A program made the translations under genes and the position numbers. From Alphaproteobacteria bacterium (GTDB taxonomy: Bacteria > Pseudomonadota > Alphaproteobacteria > CACIAM-22H2), in the NCBI GenBank assembly GCA_016793165.1, contig JAEULA010000032.1, positions 1 to 64,000 on the forward strand: a stretch of DNA of 64,000 nucleotides, in the 5' to 3' direction. Under the pieces are notes generated by a model, which had not been told where the DNA came from, made no database searches, and saw only the letters and a list, made by a program, of their open reading frames with translations. Below are positions 39,355 through 49,123 of this stretch, piece by piece. Numbering within the stretch: the stretch's first letter is position 1; every line of letters starts with the position of its first letter.

Positions 39355-40584
39355 ATGTCGCAAGCCCCATCCGCTGCCGCGCTCGATCGCATCCGCGAAC
39401 TCCTCGGGCGCGGCCAGTTCGCCGAGGCCGAGCGCGCCGCGGCCGCCGTCCTCGCCGGCATCCCGGGCGCCGCCGATGCGCACAACCTGCGCGGCGTCGC
39501 ATTGCGCCAGCTCGGCCGTCTCGCCGAGGCGGCGGAGTCCTTCGGCCTGGCGGTCCGCCACGCGCCGGAGGTTCCCGAGCTGCACTGCAATCTCGGCCTC
39601 GCGCTCAAGCGGATCGGCCGGGTCAGCCAGGCGGTGCCGCATCTGCGCTTCGCCGCTACCCGTGCGCCGCACCTGCTGCAGGCCGCGCAGCATCTGCAGC
39701 AGAGCTATCAGGCGCTGGTGCCGCGCTGGCATTTCACGATGCTGCACGACCGGCCGCGCAACGACGCCTACGAGCAGGCGCTGCGCAGCGTCGTGTGCCC
39801 CGGCCAGCGCGTTCTCGACATCGGCACAGGCAGCGGGCTCCTCGCGATGATGGCGGCGCGCGCCGGGGCCGCCGAGGTGGTCGCCTGCGAGGCCGTGCCG
39901 CTGATCGCGGAGAAGGCGCGCGAGATCCTCGCCGCCAACGGCCTCGCCGATCGCGTGCGGGTCGTCGCCAAGCCCTCCACGCGCCTGGTGCCCGGCACCG
40001 ATCTCGACGGGCCGGCCGACGTCCTCGTCACCGAGATCTTCGACGCCGCGCTGATCGGCGAGGGCGCGCTCGCGACCTTCGAGGACGCCTGGGCGCGGCT
40101 GCTCAAGGCCGACGCGACGGTGATTCCCTGCGCCGCGACGATCCGCGCCCAGCTCGTCGAGTCGCCTGATCTGCGCGCGACGCTCACGGTCGACCGCGTC
40201 AGCGGCTTCGACCTCTCGGCGTTCAACGAGTTCGCCAGCCGCACGCTGCCGAGCAGCAACCTGCCGCCCTTCGACTTCCGCGCCCTCAGCGAGCCCGTCG
40301 TGCTGTTCGAGGTCGACTTCCGCACGCGCCGCCACGCGCCGGCGGAGGCGCGAGTCGCGCCGAAACTCGTCGCCGACGGTGAGGCCGATGCCGTGCTCGT
40401 CTGGTTCACGCTGCGGCTGACCGACTCGATCGTCTACGACAATGCCCCGGGCCACGGCCCGGGCACGTCGCATTGGGGGCAGATGGTCCAGCTCGTCGCC
40501 CCGGCGCGGCCGGTGTCGGCGGGCGGGCGAATCGACCTCCTCGCCCGGCACGACTGCAACTCGCTGCGCGTCGAGCTCGCGTGA
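39355..40584 (+). CDS. TPR protein with PRMT7-like protein arginine methyltransferase domain
   Basis: 409 aa from the ATG at 39355 (an ATG at 39337 is an alternative). Residues about 8-115 form three TPR-like helical pairs (AEAERAAAAVLAGIP, AHNLRGVALRQLGRLAEAAESF, LHCNLGLALKRIGRVSQAV). The rest is a class I methyltransferase of PRMT type: motif I VLDIGTGSG (153-161), Glu179 post-I acidic residue, the double-E loop ILVTE-like LVTEIFDAALIGEGA with Glu227 and Glu236, IRAQLVES, and a THW-like loop SHW at 372-374. These are the PRMT7/9 hallmarks. Substrate unknown. It converges with the chemoreceptor gene with 34 bp between stops. Confidence 0.87.
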   Translation: MSQAPSAAALDRIRELLGRGQFAEAERAAAAVLAGIPGAADAHNLRGVALRQLGRLAEAAESFGLAVRHAPEVPELHCNLGLALKRIGRVSQAVPHLRFAATRAPHLLQAAQHLQQSYQALVPRWHFTMLHDRPRNDAYEQALRSVVCPGQRVLDIGTGSGLLAMMAARAGAAEVVACEAVPLIAEKAREILAANGLADRVRVVAKPSTRLVPGTDLDGPADVLVTEIFDAALIGEGALATFEDAWARLLKADATVIPCAATIRAQLVESPDLRATLTVDRVSGFDLSAFNEFASRTLPSSNLPPFDFRALSEPVVLFEVDFRTRRHAPAEARVAPKLVADGEADAVLVWFTLRLTDSIVYDNAPGHGPGTSHWGQMVQLVAPARPVSAGGRIDLLARHDCNSLRVELA

Positions 40585-40588
40585 TCCG

Positions 40589-40608
40589 GCCGGCGCGGGT
40601 GCGCCGGC
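40589..40608. terminator. Hairpin between convergent genes
   Basis: GCCGGCGC, GGGT loop, GCGCCGGC: a perfect 8-bp stem centred in the 34-bp gap between the PRMT-like gene (+) and the sensor gene (-). There is no T-run. A two-way intrinsic or Rho-linked end is plausible. Confidence 0.45.
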
Positions 40609-40618
40609 GCCGGCGCGT

Positions 40619-42283
40619 TCAGGCCGCGCCGTCCTCGTCGTGGCGGGCGACGAAGGCGGCGAGCCATGCCGCCGCCTTGGCGTCGGCGTCGAAACGCACG
40701 CGCAGCTGGCCGTCGCCGCTGGCGACGACAATGGCGGGGACGGCGTCGGCGTAGTCGCGGAAGCGGACCGCGAGACGCGCGCCGAGCTGCAGCGACAGCC
40801 CGACGTCGAAATTGGCGCCGCCCGGGCTGATGTCGTTGACCCGCGCCTCGCTGTGCCGGCCGTCGGCGACGATCGTGCACATGACGGGGCCGCGCGGCTT
40901 GACGCGCCGATGCTGGCGGCGGTTGAAGCTCTGGTGGCGGCGCAGGTTGCCCAGCAGCGTGACGACGCGCGTGCGCAGCTCCTCGACCTGGCCGGTGACC
41001 TTCATCGCGTCGCCGTGGACCGCCTGCGCTTCCTCGCCGCCCTGGCCGGTCTGGCGGGCGACGGTGCGCGTGTTCTCGGCGACGCCGCGCGTCGCCTCCG
41101 CCGCGGCGACGACGTTGCGGCTGATCTCGGCGGTGGCCTCGCGCTGCTGGTCGACGGACGAGGCGACCTCGGCGGCGATCGAGTCGTTGGTGCGGATCGT
41201 CTGCGCGACCTCGTCGACGACGCGCGCCACGTCCTGCGCGATGCGCTGCAGCGTCGCGACCTGCGTGTTCACGTCCTCGGTCGCGCGTGCGGTCTGGGTC
41301 GCGAGGCCCTTCACCTCTCCGGCGACGACGGCGAAGCCCTTGCCGGCGTCGCCCGCGCGTGCCGCCTCGATCGTCGCGTTGAGCGCGAGGAGATTGGTCT
41401 GCCCCGCGATGCCGGAGATCAGCTTCACGACGCTGCCGATCTGGTCGGCGGCGCCGGCGAGCTGGTTGACGACCTCGGTCATGCGGGCGAGCTCGCCGAC
41501 GGCGCGGCTCGACAGCCCGCGGGACTCGGCGACCTGGCGATTGATCTCGTGGACCGAGGCGACGAGTTCCTCGACCGCGGCGGCGCAGCTTTCGACGCTC
41601 TGCGTGGCGACGAGCGAGGTGTCGGCGGCGACGTTGGACTGGTTCGAGGCGTCGAGCAGCGAGGCCGACATCGCTTCCGAGCGGTTGCGCATGGTCTCGG
41701 CGCGCTCGGCGACGCTCTCGACCGCCGAGCGGACCTCGGCTTCGAGCGAGTCCGCGAGGCCGCGCAGCTCGGTCTCCAGCACCTCGCGGCCGGTCTCGAT
41801 GTAAACCGAGATCGCGAGATCCATGTCGAGCAGGACCGCCTTCTGGATCGCCTTCAGCTGGTTGCGGGCGGCGGCGCCGACGAAGCGCGACTGCCCGAGC
41901 ACGGCGTCGGTGATGGCGTCGAGGACGTAGGCGTAGCCGGCGATGTACCAGCGCGGATCGAGGCCGATGCGCCGATGGGCCTGGCCGATCGCGGTCGCGC
42001 GGCCGAGATAGGTGGCGTCGAAGCGCCCCTCGAACAGCTCGCGCCAGTGCCGCCGCTGCGCGTCCTTCAGCTGCGGCACCCGGCTGCCGATCAGGGCCGC
42101 GAGCCGCGGCTCGCCGACGACGTGACGATAGAAGCCGTCGAGGATGGCCGGCAGCGCCGCGTCGACGATCGGCGCGGCGTCACGCAGCGCCGCACGCGTC
42201 GCGGAGTCGATGCGCATGAAGGCGATGCGCTCGGCGAGCGGCTCGCTGGAGATGCGGGGGGACGTGCCGGCGTTCGGTGTCAT
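40619..42283 (-). CDS. Globin-coupled chemoreceptor with PilZ domain
   Basis: 554 aa, soluble (no membrane segment). N-terminal protoglobin domain (about 10-170) with the heme-ligand pattern [19 protein letters not shown] (His103 proximal). The methyl-accepting coiled coil (about 180-420) has the conserved tip [34 protein letters not shown] (about 291-323). The C-terminal PilZ domain (about 452-550) carries RRQHRR (455-460) and NDISPGG (483-489), an intact c-di-GMP site. It probably senses oxygen (or NO) through heme and binds c-di-GMP. No che genes in the window. Lies 104 bp after the DUF2235 gene on the same strand. Confidence 0.9.
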   Translation of the reverse strand: MTPNAGTSPRISSEPLAERIAFMRIDSATRAALRDAAPIVDAALPAILDGFYRHVVGEPRLAALIGSRVPQLKDAQRRHWRELFEGRFDATYLGRATAIGQAHRRIGLDPRWYIAGYAYVLDAITDAVLGQSRFVGAAARNQLKAIQKAVLLDMDLAISVYIETGREVLETELRGLADSLEAEVRSAVESVAERAETMRNRSEAMSASLLDASNQSNVAADTSLVATQSVESCAAAVEELVASVHEINRQVAESRGLSSRAVGELARMTEVVNQLAGAADQIGSVVKLISGIAGQTNLLALNATIEAARAGDAGKGFAVVAGEVKGLATQTARATEDVNTQVATLQRIAQDVARVVDEVAQTIRTNDSIAAEVASSVDQQREATAEISRNVVAAAEATRGVAENTRTVARQTGQGGEEAQAVHGDAMKVTGQVEELRTRVVTLLGNLRRHQSFNRRQHRRVKPRGPVMCTIVADGRHSEARVNDISPGGANFDVGLSLQLGARLAVRFRDYADAVPAIVVASGDGQLRVRFDADAKAAAWLAAFVARHDEDGAA

Positions 42284-42387
42284 GGGGCCTCGGCTCAGGA
42301 TCCCGTGAGCTTCGGCACAATTCGGTTAAGGCGACCTGAAGCGCCGCGGCCCGGGCAGCGCGTGCGGCCGTGCGTCGCGCCGGCGGC

Positions 42388-45009
42388 TCAGGTCTCGTGG
42401 CGGCGCCATGTCTCCTCCGCCTCCGCCTCCGCGGCCGCCGTCCGGGGCGGGCGCAGCCGCAGGGACAGCTGGACGCGGCGGCCGAGATGCTTGGCCAGGA
42501 TCCCGGCGAGCGGCTCGAGCCAGGGCGCGGCCTTTGCGAGGACCATGTCGACCGGCGCCTGGAGCATCGATCCGCGGCGCCGCACCGCATCGGCTTCGAG
42601 CACCTCGCCGCGGCGCGAGATCTCGTAGCGCAGCGCGCCGGTCGCCGGCGCCTCGTGGGGCGGCAGGCGCCGGATCGCGATCCGCACGCTGCCGCTGTTG
42701 TTGGCGTAGTAGCGCCAGAGGTCGTTGGCGAAGGCATAGAACACCCCCGCCGGCGCCTGCGAGTGCACGTAGACGCGCCGGCCCTCGCCGAGACCTTTGC
42801 CGATCCGCAGCAGCGAGGCGCGCAACGGCCAGGGATCGTTGATCGCGAAATAGCGCAGCAGCTTGAAGAATCCGAACTCGAAGGCCGGCCAGGCGCGGGG
42901 ATGCGCGACATGGCCGACGAGTTCGACATAGGACGCGTCGGGCCGTCGCCGCGCCCAGGCGAAGAGCCGCCGCACGAGATCGATGCCGGCGAGACGATCG
43001 CCGGCGGCGTCGCAATCGGACTGCTCCCGGTCGCGCCAGCGCCCCTCGCGCTGGGTGATCTCGTAGAGGACGCCCGGCTGCAGCACGACGCCCGTGCGGT
43101 TCCAGACCCGGGCGGCCGCGATCGTGGCGATCGCAGACTGGCCCGGCTCGAGGAAAAGGAGCCCATCGGCCGCGGCGCGCTCGTCGAGCACGAGTTCGGG
43201 CGCGCCCTGGCCGGCGACGGGAGCGGCGGCCTGCGCGCGCGTCCACACGGACTCGTCGAGCGCGCCATAGCGGCGGTGGACGGGGTGATCGGGTGCGGTG
43301 CCGGGCGGCTCGGCCGGATGCCAGCGCGGCCAGGTCCCGAAGATCGCCCAGTGCGGATTGCGCATCACTGCGGTGCGGATCGGCGCGAAGGGATGTCGGT
43401 GCGGATCGATCGTCGGCAGCTTGGTCGCGTCGAGGGCGAGGCCGCAATCGCCGGCATGGCGTGCCATCCACGCAAGCGCGAGGTCGGCGAGCTCGTGCTC
43501 GGCATAGCCGCCGCCGACCTCGGCGTGGCCGCCGCGGAACCAGACCTGCCGGATGACCTGGGTCGAGGTGCTCGTCGAGGGCTCGGCCAGCGTCGGCATG
43601 AACTGCGAGCGCGTCTCGTCGATCGACAGCGCCTGGTACACGTTCTCGCAGATCGCGGCCGGATTGTTGTTGAGAGCCTGGTTGCGCCACAACGCCCCGA
43701 CCCGGAACCACCAGCCCCAGAGCGGCAGGCCGAGCGACGCCACCGTGTCCCACAGCCCGACGAAGCGGATGCGCACGTCGCGATGGACGTGCGTCGTGCG
43801 GACCAGCTCCTGCTCGCGACCGGCCGGGCGCCGGCGGTAGAGCAGCATCACGTCGGGGACGAAGCGGATGTTGTCGCCGGTCAGCAGGCCGCAGCGGCTG
43901 ATCACGCCGGCGATGCAGCGCACGGTGTAGGCCCCGCGCGAGAATCCGAACAGCCAGATCTCGTCGCCCGGCTCGTAGAGCCGCACGATCTCGCGATAGC
44001 CCTGCTCGACGTTCTCGAGGATCCCGGCGCCGGTCGCGAGCTCCCACACCGCACGGAGCTTGGAGAATCGCTGCGACTGCCTCGCGACCTTCTTGGCGCC
44101 GATCAGCTCGGCGAGGGCCTTGAGCTGGCTCGCGCGCACGGCCTGGCGCGAGGTCTCGGTGCCGACGCCGGGGTCGTAGACCGCGACCTGCGGCAGGCCG
44201 ACGGCGTCGACGCGCTTCACGAGCGTGTAGAGGCGATTGACGTTGGTCGGCGCCACGACCTCGCCATCCTTCTGGTTGGCGCTGTTCGACGTGCCGTCGC
44301 AGAACACGACGATGCGCTTGCGCGGCGCGGCGCGCGGCCCGTCCGACGAGCCCCTCGGCACGGCGGCGCCGATGCTGGCGTCGAGCGAGCGGATGCGGTC
44401 GGCGGCCGCCTTGCGGCGGAACAGCCATGCCAGCAGGCCGGCCGCGATCGCCATCGGCTGCGCCCAGCGCGTGGGCCAGGACGGCGCGGAGGCCGGCGGC
44501 GGCGCGAACGCGCCGAAATAGGGCTTCAGCAGCGCGTCGAGCTGCGTGCCGAGCCAGCCGGCAATGCTCGACACGAATCCGCCGCCGGAGCCGTCCCCCA
44601 GCGTCTTGCGCGCGGCCGCCTTGAACGAATCGACCGCCCAGATCGCTGCCGCGCTGTCGATGGCGAGCGCGACGCCGACCGCGATCGCGGCCATCGTCGC
44701 GAAGCTCGCCGCGTGAGGCCAGCGGAACCACGGCCCGGGCCAGCCCGGATGGATCCAGTCGAGCACGGCGTCGACGCTGGCGAACAGGATCTCGCAGGCG
44801 GCGGCGAAGGCGAACAGCAGCAGGACGAAGGTCAGCACCAGGAACAGCTGGTAGGCCCCGTCGGTCGTGGCTTTCTGGAGCGTCGGCGCATCGAGGCTCC
44901 GATAGGCCCAGACCGCGACCGCGATCAGGCCGATCGTGGCGAGCGCGCGCAGAGCGATTCGAAAACGCTCGGTTGCATCGGGAGTCCCGTCGCTGCCGTG
45001 GCTGCTCAC
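42388..45009 (-). CDS. DUF2235 alpha/beta-hydrolase with membrane segments, copy 1
   Basis: 873 aa. N-terminal membrane region with hydrophobic segments near 22-38, 53-75, 100-122 and 183-198, then a DUF2235 (T6SS Tle1-like lipase) domain: VVFCDGTSNS (235-243), the nucleophile elbow GFSRGAY (355-361, Ser357), WDTVAS with Asp421, and WFRGGHAEVGGGY (His495). The C-terminal about 280 residues are not recognised. DUF2235 members include phospholipases delivered by type VI secretion, but no T6SS gene is present; the membrane segments argue for a housekeeping or envelope role. A second copy lies 1.6 kb upstream. Confidence 0.88.
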   Translation of the reverse strand: MSSHGSDGTPDATERFRIALRALATIGLIAVAVWAYRSLDAPTLQKATTDGAYQLFLVLTFVLLLFAFAAACEILFASVDAVLDWIHPGWPGPWFRWPHAASFATMAAIAVGVALAIDSAAAIWAVDSFKAAARKTLGDGSGGGFVSSIAGWLGTQLDALLKPYFGAFAPPPASAPSWPTRWAQPMAIAAGLLAWLFRRKAAADRIRSLDASIGAAVPRGSSDGPRAAPRKRIVVFCDGTSNSANQKDGEVVAPTNVNRLYTLVKRVDAVGLPQVAVYDPGVGTETSRQAVRASQLKALAELIGAKKVARQSQRFSKLRAVWELATGAGILENVEQGYREIVRLYEPGDEIWLFGFSRGAYTVRCIAGVISRCGLLTGDNIRFVPDVMLLYRRRPAGREQELVRTTHVHRDVRIRFVGLWDTVASLGLPLWGWWFRVGALWRNQALNNNPAAICENVYQALSIDETRSQFMPTLAEPSTSTSTQVIRQVWFRGGHAEVGGGYAEHELADLALAWMARHAGDCGLALDATKLPTIDPHRHPFAPIRTAVMRNPHWAIFGTWPRWHPAEPPGTAPDHPVHRRYGALDESVWTRAQAAAPVAGQGAPELVLDERAAADGLLFLEPGQSAIATIAAARVWNRTGVVLQPGVLYEITQREGRWRDREQSDCDAAGDRLAGIDLVRRLFAWARRRPDASYVELVGHVAHPRAWPAFEFGFFKLLRYFAINDPWPLRASLLRIGKGLGEGRRVYVHSQAPAGVFYAFANDLWRYYANNSGSVRIAIRRLPPHEAPATGALRYEISRRGEVLEADAVRRRGSMLQAPVDMVLAKAAPWLEPLAGILAKHLGRRVQLSLRLRPPRTAAAEAEAEETWRRHET

Positions 45010-45093
45010 CGTCCCGTCCTCCCTCGTGATGGCAATCGCGCGGCGCCGCCCGACGCCGCGACGCGCGACTCGTCCGCGCCGGCGCGCTCGAAG

Positions 45094-46536
45094 CTACTCC
45101 GCGGCGCGCGTCGCCGCGGCACCGGGCTCGTGCAGGTGGACGCCTTGGCGCACCAGCGCGGCGCGCAGCGCGGCGACGTCGAGCGCGGCCGGCGTGCATC
45201 CCGCGGCGAGGCTCAGCGCCGCGGCCGCGCCGGCGGCCTGGCCGGTCATCCAGCACTGCGGGATCTCGCGCATGAAGCCGTGCGAGCTCGCGTCGCAGGC
45301 GATGTGGCGCCCGGCGACGAGCAGGTTGTCGACACCGGCCGGCACCAGCGCGCGATAGGGCACCGAGACGCTCGGGAAATGCGGCGTGAGGCTCGGGCTC
45401 ACGCCGATCTCGTCGGCATGGACGTGGCCGCGCTTCCAGTCCGCGGCGCTGACGCCGCCGAGGCCCCGGGCCCGGCGGCTGTGGCGCACGCCCATCTGCG
45501 GCGCGGTCAGCATCACCCAGGCCTTCTCGAAGCCGGGAGCATGGCGGCGGAAATGCGCGAGCATCTCGAACAGCTTGTCGCGCGACAGCGTCTCGACCGC
45601 GGTCAGGTCGTCGAGGCTCACCGCGCTGAAGCCCGAGTAACGCGGGCCCATGAAGACGCAGACGTCGTCGCGCCACGAGGCCATCGGCGGCTCGAACAGG
45701 CCGAGCCGGGCGCGGCCCTCTGAGAGGAAGGCCTTGTGGCCCTCGGGATCGGTGGCGGCGAAGTGGAACCAGCGCGCCATGTCGACGCCGGCCCACAGCC
45801 AGGCGACGTTCATGCAGTGGTGGATCGAGTTCTCGTCGATGTCCTCGTCATGCGCGGCACCGGCCTGGACGAACATGTCGCCGTCCCCCGTCGTGTCGAC
45901 GACGCGCTTGGCGCGGATTGCGAGCCGGCCCTGCTTGGACTCCAGGATCGCGCCGGCGACGCGCGACTCCTCCATCAGCGGCCGCGCGGCCCAGGCGTGG
46001 AGCAGCAGCTCGGCGCCGGCCTCGCGCACCAGTGTGGCGAGGGTCTGCTTCATCCATTCCGGATCCGTCATCGGCGCCCAGGTCACGACGCCGTGGAAGG
46101 CGCTGAAACGCCGTCCCCAATGTGCGACGCTGCCAGGCTCGCGCGAGCCCCAATCCGCGGCGGCCGGCCCGTGGATCGCGTCCCGGGGCAGGCGCGCCAG
46201 GACCTCCTCGGCGAAGCCGCGGATCACCGGCTTGCCCTCCCAGTCCGTCATGCGGTCGATCCAGATCACGAGGCCGCCGGTGGCCAGCCCGCCGAGGTGA
46301 TTGTGCCGCTCGACCAGCAGCGTTCGCGCGCCGAGCCGCGCCGCGCTCGTCGCCGCGGCCGTGCCCGCCGGCCCGCCGCCGATCACCAGCACGTCGACCT
46401 CGTCGAAGACCGGGATCTCGCGCGCCGGCTCGACGATCGCGCCCTTCATGACGCGCCGCCTCCCCTCGCGGTGCTGCTGCACCTTGAAGATCTCCGAGCC
46501 ATAGGGCGTGTTCGTGCCGTCGGCCTTGCGCGTCAT
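45094..46536 (-). CDS. FAD-dependent oxidoreductase (FAD_oxidored family)
   Basis: 480 aa. Rossmann FAD-binding start DVLVIGGGPAGTAAATSAARLGARTLLVERHNHLGGLATGG (about 48-88; GxGxxG and the Glu of strand 2), VVDTTGDGDMFVQAGA in the middle and a C-terminal FAD loop with VAGRHIACDASSHG, which fit the PF12831 type of FAD oxidoreductases. No signal peptide. Substrate unknown. It stands 84 bp before one DUF2235 gene and 100 bp after the other, all on the minus strand, so a shared operon is likely. The ATG at 46536 was chosen as the first Met before the Rossmann fold. Confidence 0.88.
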   Translation of the reverse strand: MTRKADGTNTPYGSEIFKVQQHREGRRRVMKGAIVEPAREIPVFDEVDVLVIGGGPAGTAAATSAARLGARTLLVERHNHLGGLATGGLVIWIDRMTDWEGKPVIRGFAEEVLARLPRDAIHGPAAADWGSREPGSVAHWGRRFSAFHGVVTWAPMTDPEWMKQTLATLVREAGAELLLHAWAARPLMEESRVAGAILESKQGRLAIRAKRVVDTTGDGDMFVQAGAAHDEDIDENSIHHCMNVAWLWAGVDMARWFHFAATDPEGHKAFLSEGRARLGLFEPPMASWRDDVCVFMGPRYSGFSAVSLDDLTAVETLSRDKLFEMLAHFRRHAPGFEKAWVMLTAPQMGVRHSRRARGLGGVSAADWKRGHVHADEIGVSPSLTPHFPSVSVPYRALVPAGVDNLLVAGRHIACDASSHGFMREIPQCWMTGQAAGAAAALSLAAGCTPAALDVAALRAALVRQGVHLHEPGAAATRAAE

Positions 46537-46636
46537 GGCGATGTGTCCTCGTGCGGGCGGAGCGCCATGATCGCCCGCCGCGCCCGCCTCGCCAAGGCCG
46601 CGGCGGCACCATCGTACAGGGGCTGCGCGATGCGCG

Positions 46637-49123
46637 TCAGGTCTCCGTCCGGTCCCAGCTCTCTTGCGCAGACAAGTGCGGATCGGTCTCGACAAGCCGG
46701 GAAACCACCTGGCCGCGCTCGGTGATCCGGAAATCCGGGATGGCCGCGTCGGGCGCGACACGGCGAATCTCGATTTCGAGGTTGCCGCTGTTGTTCGCGT
46801 AGGTCGCCCAGAGATCGTTGGCGAACGCGTAGAAGATGCCCGCCGGCGCAGCCATGTCGATCGTCACGCTGCCGGAGCTCGTCCGCAGCGCGGTGCCGAG
46901 ATCGAGCAGCGCCTCCCTCAGCGGTTTCGGGTCGCGAAGTAGCAGGAACAAGAGGAGCTTGAACACCCCGAACTCGAAGGTCGGCCATTGCCGCGGATGC
47001 GCGACATGCCCGACGAGCGACATGTATCGCGCGCTCGGCAGCCGCTTGGCCCACGCCAGCAGGCGACGTGGTGCCTCGACGCCGCGGAGATCGTCGCCGA
47101 TCCCCGTACCCGGCGGGCACTCACGGTCGCGCCAGAGCCCTCCTGCGATCTTCAGCTCGTAGCGTCCGCCACGTTCGAGAACGATCCCAGTGCGGTTCCA
47201 GATCCGGTTCGCCGTGATCGCGACCCGAGCCGATTGGCCGACATCGAGATGCAGGAGCCCGTCGAGCGCCGCGCGGCGGCCGATGACGCAGCAGCTGCCG
47301 GATCGATCGATGGTCGCGAGGACGAAGCTCGATCGGTCCCAGACCGACACGTCGAGTTCGCCGTAGCGTCGCGTCACTGTCGGATCTGGCTCCGACCGGC
47401 GTTCCGCCGGATGCCAGCGCGGCCAGGTCCCGAAGACAGACCACGCCCGATTGCGTAGGACGGCCGGCTGAATCGGCCGCAGCGGAAGGCGCCAAGTGTC
47501 GATGGTGGGCAGCCGGCTGCGGTCAATGACGAGACCCTCCTCGGCGGCTCGTGTCGCCATCCAGCGCAATGCGACGTCCGCGAGCTCGTGTTGCGCGTAA
47601 CCTCCGCCCACCTCGGCGTGGCCACCGCGAAACCAGACCTGCTCGATGCGCTGCGGAAACACCTGCTCGCGTCGGTTCTCGTCCGGTGGACTCAAGGTCG
47701 GCATGAATTGCGACCGGGTCTCGTCGATCGCCAATGCATGGCAGACGCGATGGCACAGCGCGGCCGGGTTATTGTTGAGGTGCTGGTTCTGCCACAATGC
47801 GCCGACCCGGAACCACCAGCCCCAGAGTGGCAGTCCCAGGGAAGCGACGGTGTCCCACAGACCCATGAATCGGATCGCGACTTCGTCGTGGATCAGGTCC
47901 TTGCGCACCAGCCAGCGCTCCTCGTCGCCGGTCAGATGCCGCCAGCGGGCCGAGGGTTTCGCCGGGCGGCGGGCGTACAGCGTCATTACGTCGCCGGCGA
48001 ATCGGACCTTGTCCGCCTGCAGCAATCCGCACCGGTAGATGACCCCGGCGATGCAGCGGGCGGTGTAGGCACCGCGCGAGAAGCCGAACAGCCAAATCTC
48101 GTCGCCCGGCTCGTAGAGCCGTGCGATCTCGCGATATCCTTGCTCCACATTCTCCATCAACCCGGCGCCGGTGGCCGCCTCCCACATCGTGCGGATCTTC
48201 AGGAGCAGGTTGGCGAAGCTGGCGACCTTTCCCGCGCCGACGGCCTTTGCGGACGCTGCGGCGAGTTTCGCGCGTCGCGCTTGTCGTGATGTCTCGGTTC
48301 CGACGCCTTCGTCGTAGATCGTCACCTGCTCATGACCGCTCCAATCGCGCGTCTCGACCATGAGTCGCAGCCGGTGCACGTTGGAAGGCGCAACGACGCC
48401 ATTGTCCTGCTGCGACGGCGTGTTGGAGGTGCCGTCGCACATCAGGATGATGCGCTTGCCGCGCGGGGTGATGCCGATAGCCGTGCGACGAATCGGTACG
48501 GCATTCTTGGGACAGGCGAGCGCGTCGACTTTCCGGATGCGCTTGGCCTCGTCGGCGATCCCCAGGTACCAGGTCGCGAGCCCGGCGGCGATTGCCAGCG
48601 GTTGGGCCCAGTGGTCGAACACGCCCCAGGTCATCGCCTCGAGCTGAACCGAGATGCCGAAGTACGGCTCCACGCATTCGAGCACCGACCTCCGAGTCCA
48701 CTCGAGCGTTCGCGCTAACAGCCCCGCATCCGCGTCGATCCGACCCGCCGTGCCGCCGATGGCCCGGTGGATCCGTCCCTCGATCCAGTGGGCAAGCGAG
48801 GTGTTGAGCAGGAATGCGACGGAGACGGCGCAAGCGGTGTTCACAGCGAGGATCGCGCATGCGGGCCATCTGAACCACGGCCCGACCAGCTGCGGGTGGA
48901 TCCAATCGAGGATTCGGTCGATCGCGCGAAAGAGGAAACGTGCCGCCGCACCGAGGGCCAGCGCGAGCGCAATGCCGACGGCGGCGATCCCGGTCAGGGT
49001 GCCGATGGCGCTCGCCGCCGCGGCCAGCGAGTCAGCGGTGAGCTTGAAATATGCCAGCGCCGACAGTCCGGCGACGAACGCCGCAAGGATCGTGCGGCCG
49101 ATCGCGGCCAGATTCTGACTCAT
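46637..49123 (-). CDS. DUF2235 alpha/beta-hydrolase with membrane segments, copy 2
   Basis: 828 aa from the ATG at 49123, 9 bases after a GGGGGG Shine-Dalgarno; an ATG at 49132 is an alternative. Same plan as copy 1: hydrophobic segments near 10-30, 40-62, 88-106 and 174-190, then LMCDGTSNTPSQQD (about 227-240), GFSRGAY (347-353, Ser349), WDTVASLGLPLWGWWFRVG and WFRGGHAEVGGGYAQHEL. Clearly a paralog of copy 1, but the DNA is visibly less GC-rich (one sampled 60-base line here has 37 G/C, one in copy 1 has 45). This suggests transfer or a later arrival. The substrate is unknown. Confidence 0.87.
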   Translation of the reverse strand: MSQNLAAIGRTILAAFVAGLSALAYFKLTADSLAAAASAIGTLTGIAAVGIALALALGAAARFLFRAIDRILDWIHPQLVGPWFRWPACAILAVNTACAVSVAFLLNTSLAHWIEGRIHRAIGGTAGRIDADAGLLARTLEWTRRSVLECVEPYFGISVQLEAMTWGVFDHWAQPLAIAAGLATWYLGIADEAKRIRKVDALACPKNAVPIRRTAIGITPRGKRIILMCDGTSNTPSQQDNGVVAPSNVHRLRLMVETRDWSGHEQVTIYDEGVGTETSRQARRAKLAAASAKAVGAGKVASFANLLLKIRTMWEAATGAGLMENVEQGYREIARLYEPGDEIWLFGFSRGAYTARCIAGVIYRCGLLQADKVRFAGDVMTLYARRPAKPSARWRHLTGDEERWLVRKDLIHDEVAIRFMGLWDTVASLGLPLWGWWFRVGALWQNQHLNNNPAALCHRVCHALAIDETRSQFMPTLSPPDENRREQVFPQRIEQVWFRGGHAEVGGGYAQHELADVALRWMATRAAEEGLVIDRSRLPTIDTWRLPLRPIQPAVLRNRAWSVFGTWPRWHPAERRSEPDPTVTRRYGELDVSVWDRSSFVLATIDRSGSCCVIGRRAALDGLLHLDVGQSARVAITANRIWNRTGIVLERGGRYELKIAGGLWRDRECPPGTGIGDDLRGVEAPRRLLAWAKRLPSARYMSLVGHVAHPRQWPTFEFGVFKLLLFLLLRDPKPLREALLDLGTALRTSSGSVTIDMAAPAGIFYAFANDLWATYANNSGNLEIEIRRVAPDAAIPDFRITERGQVVSRLVETDPHLSAQESWDRTET

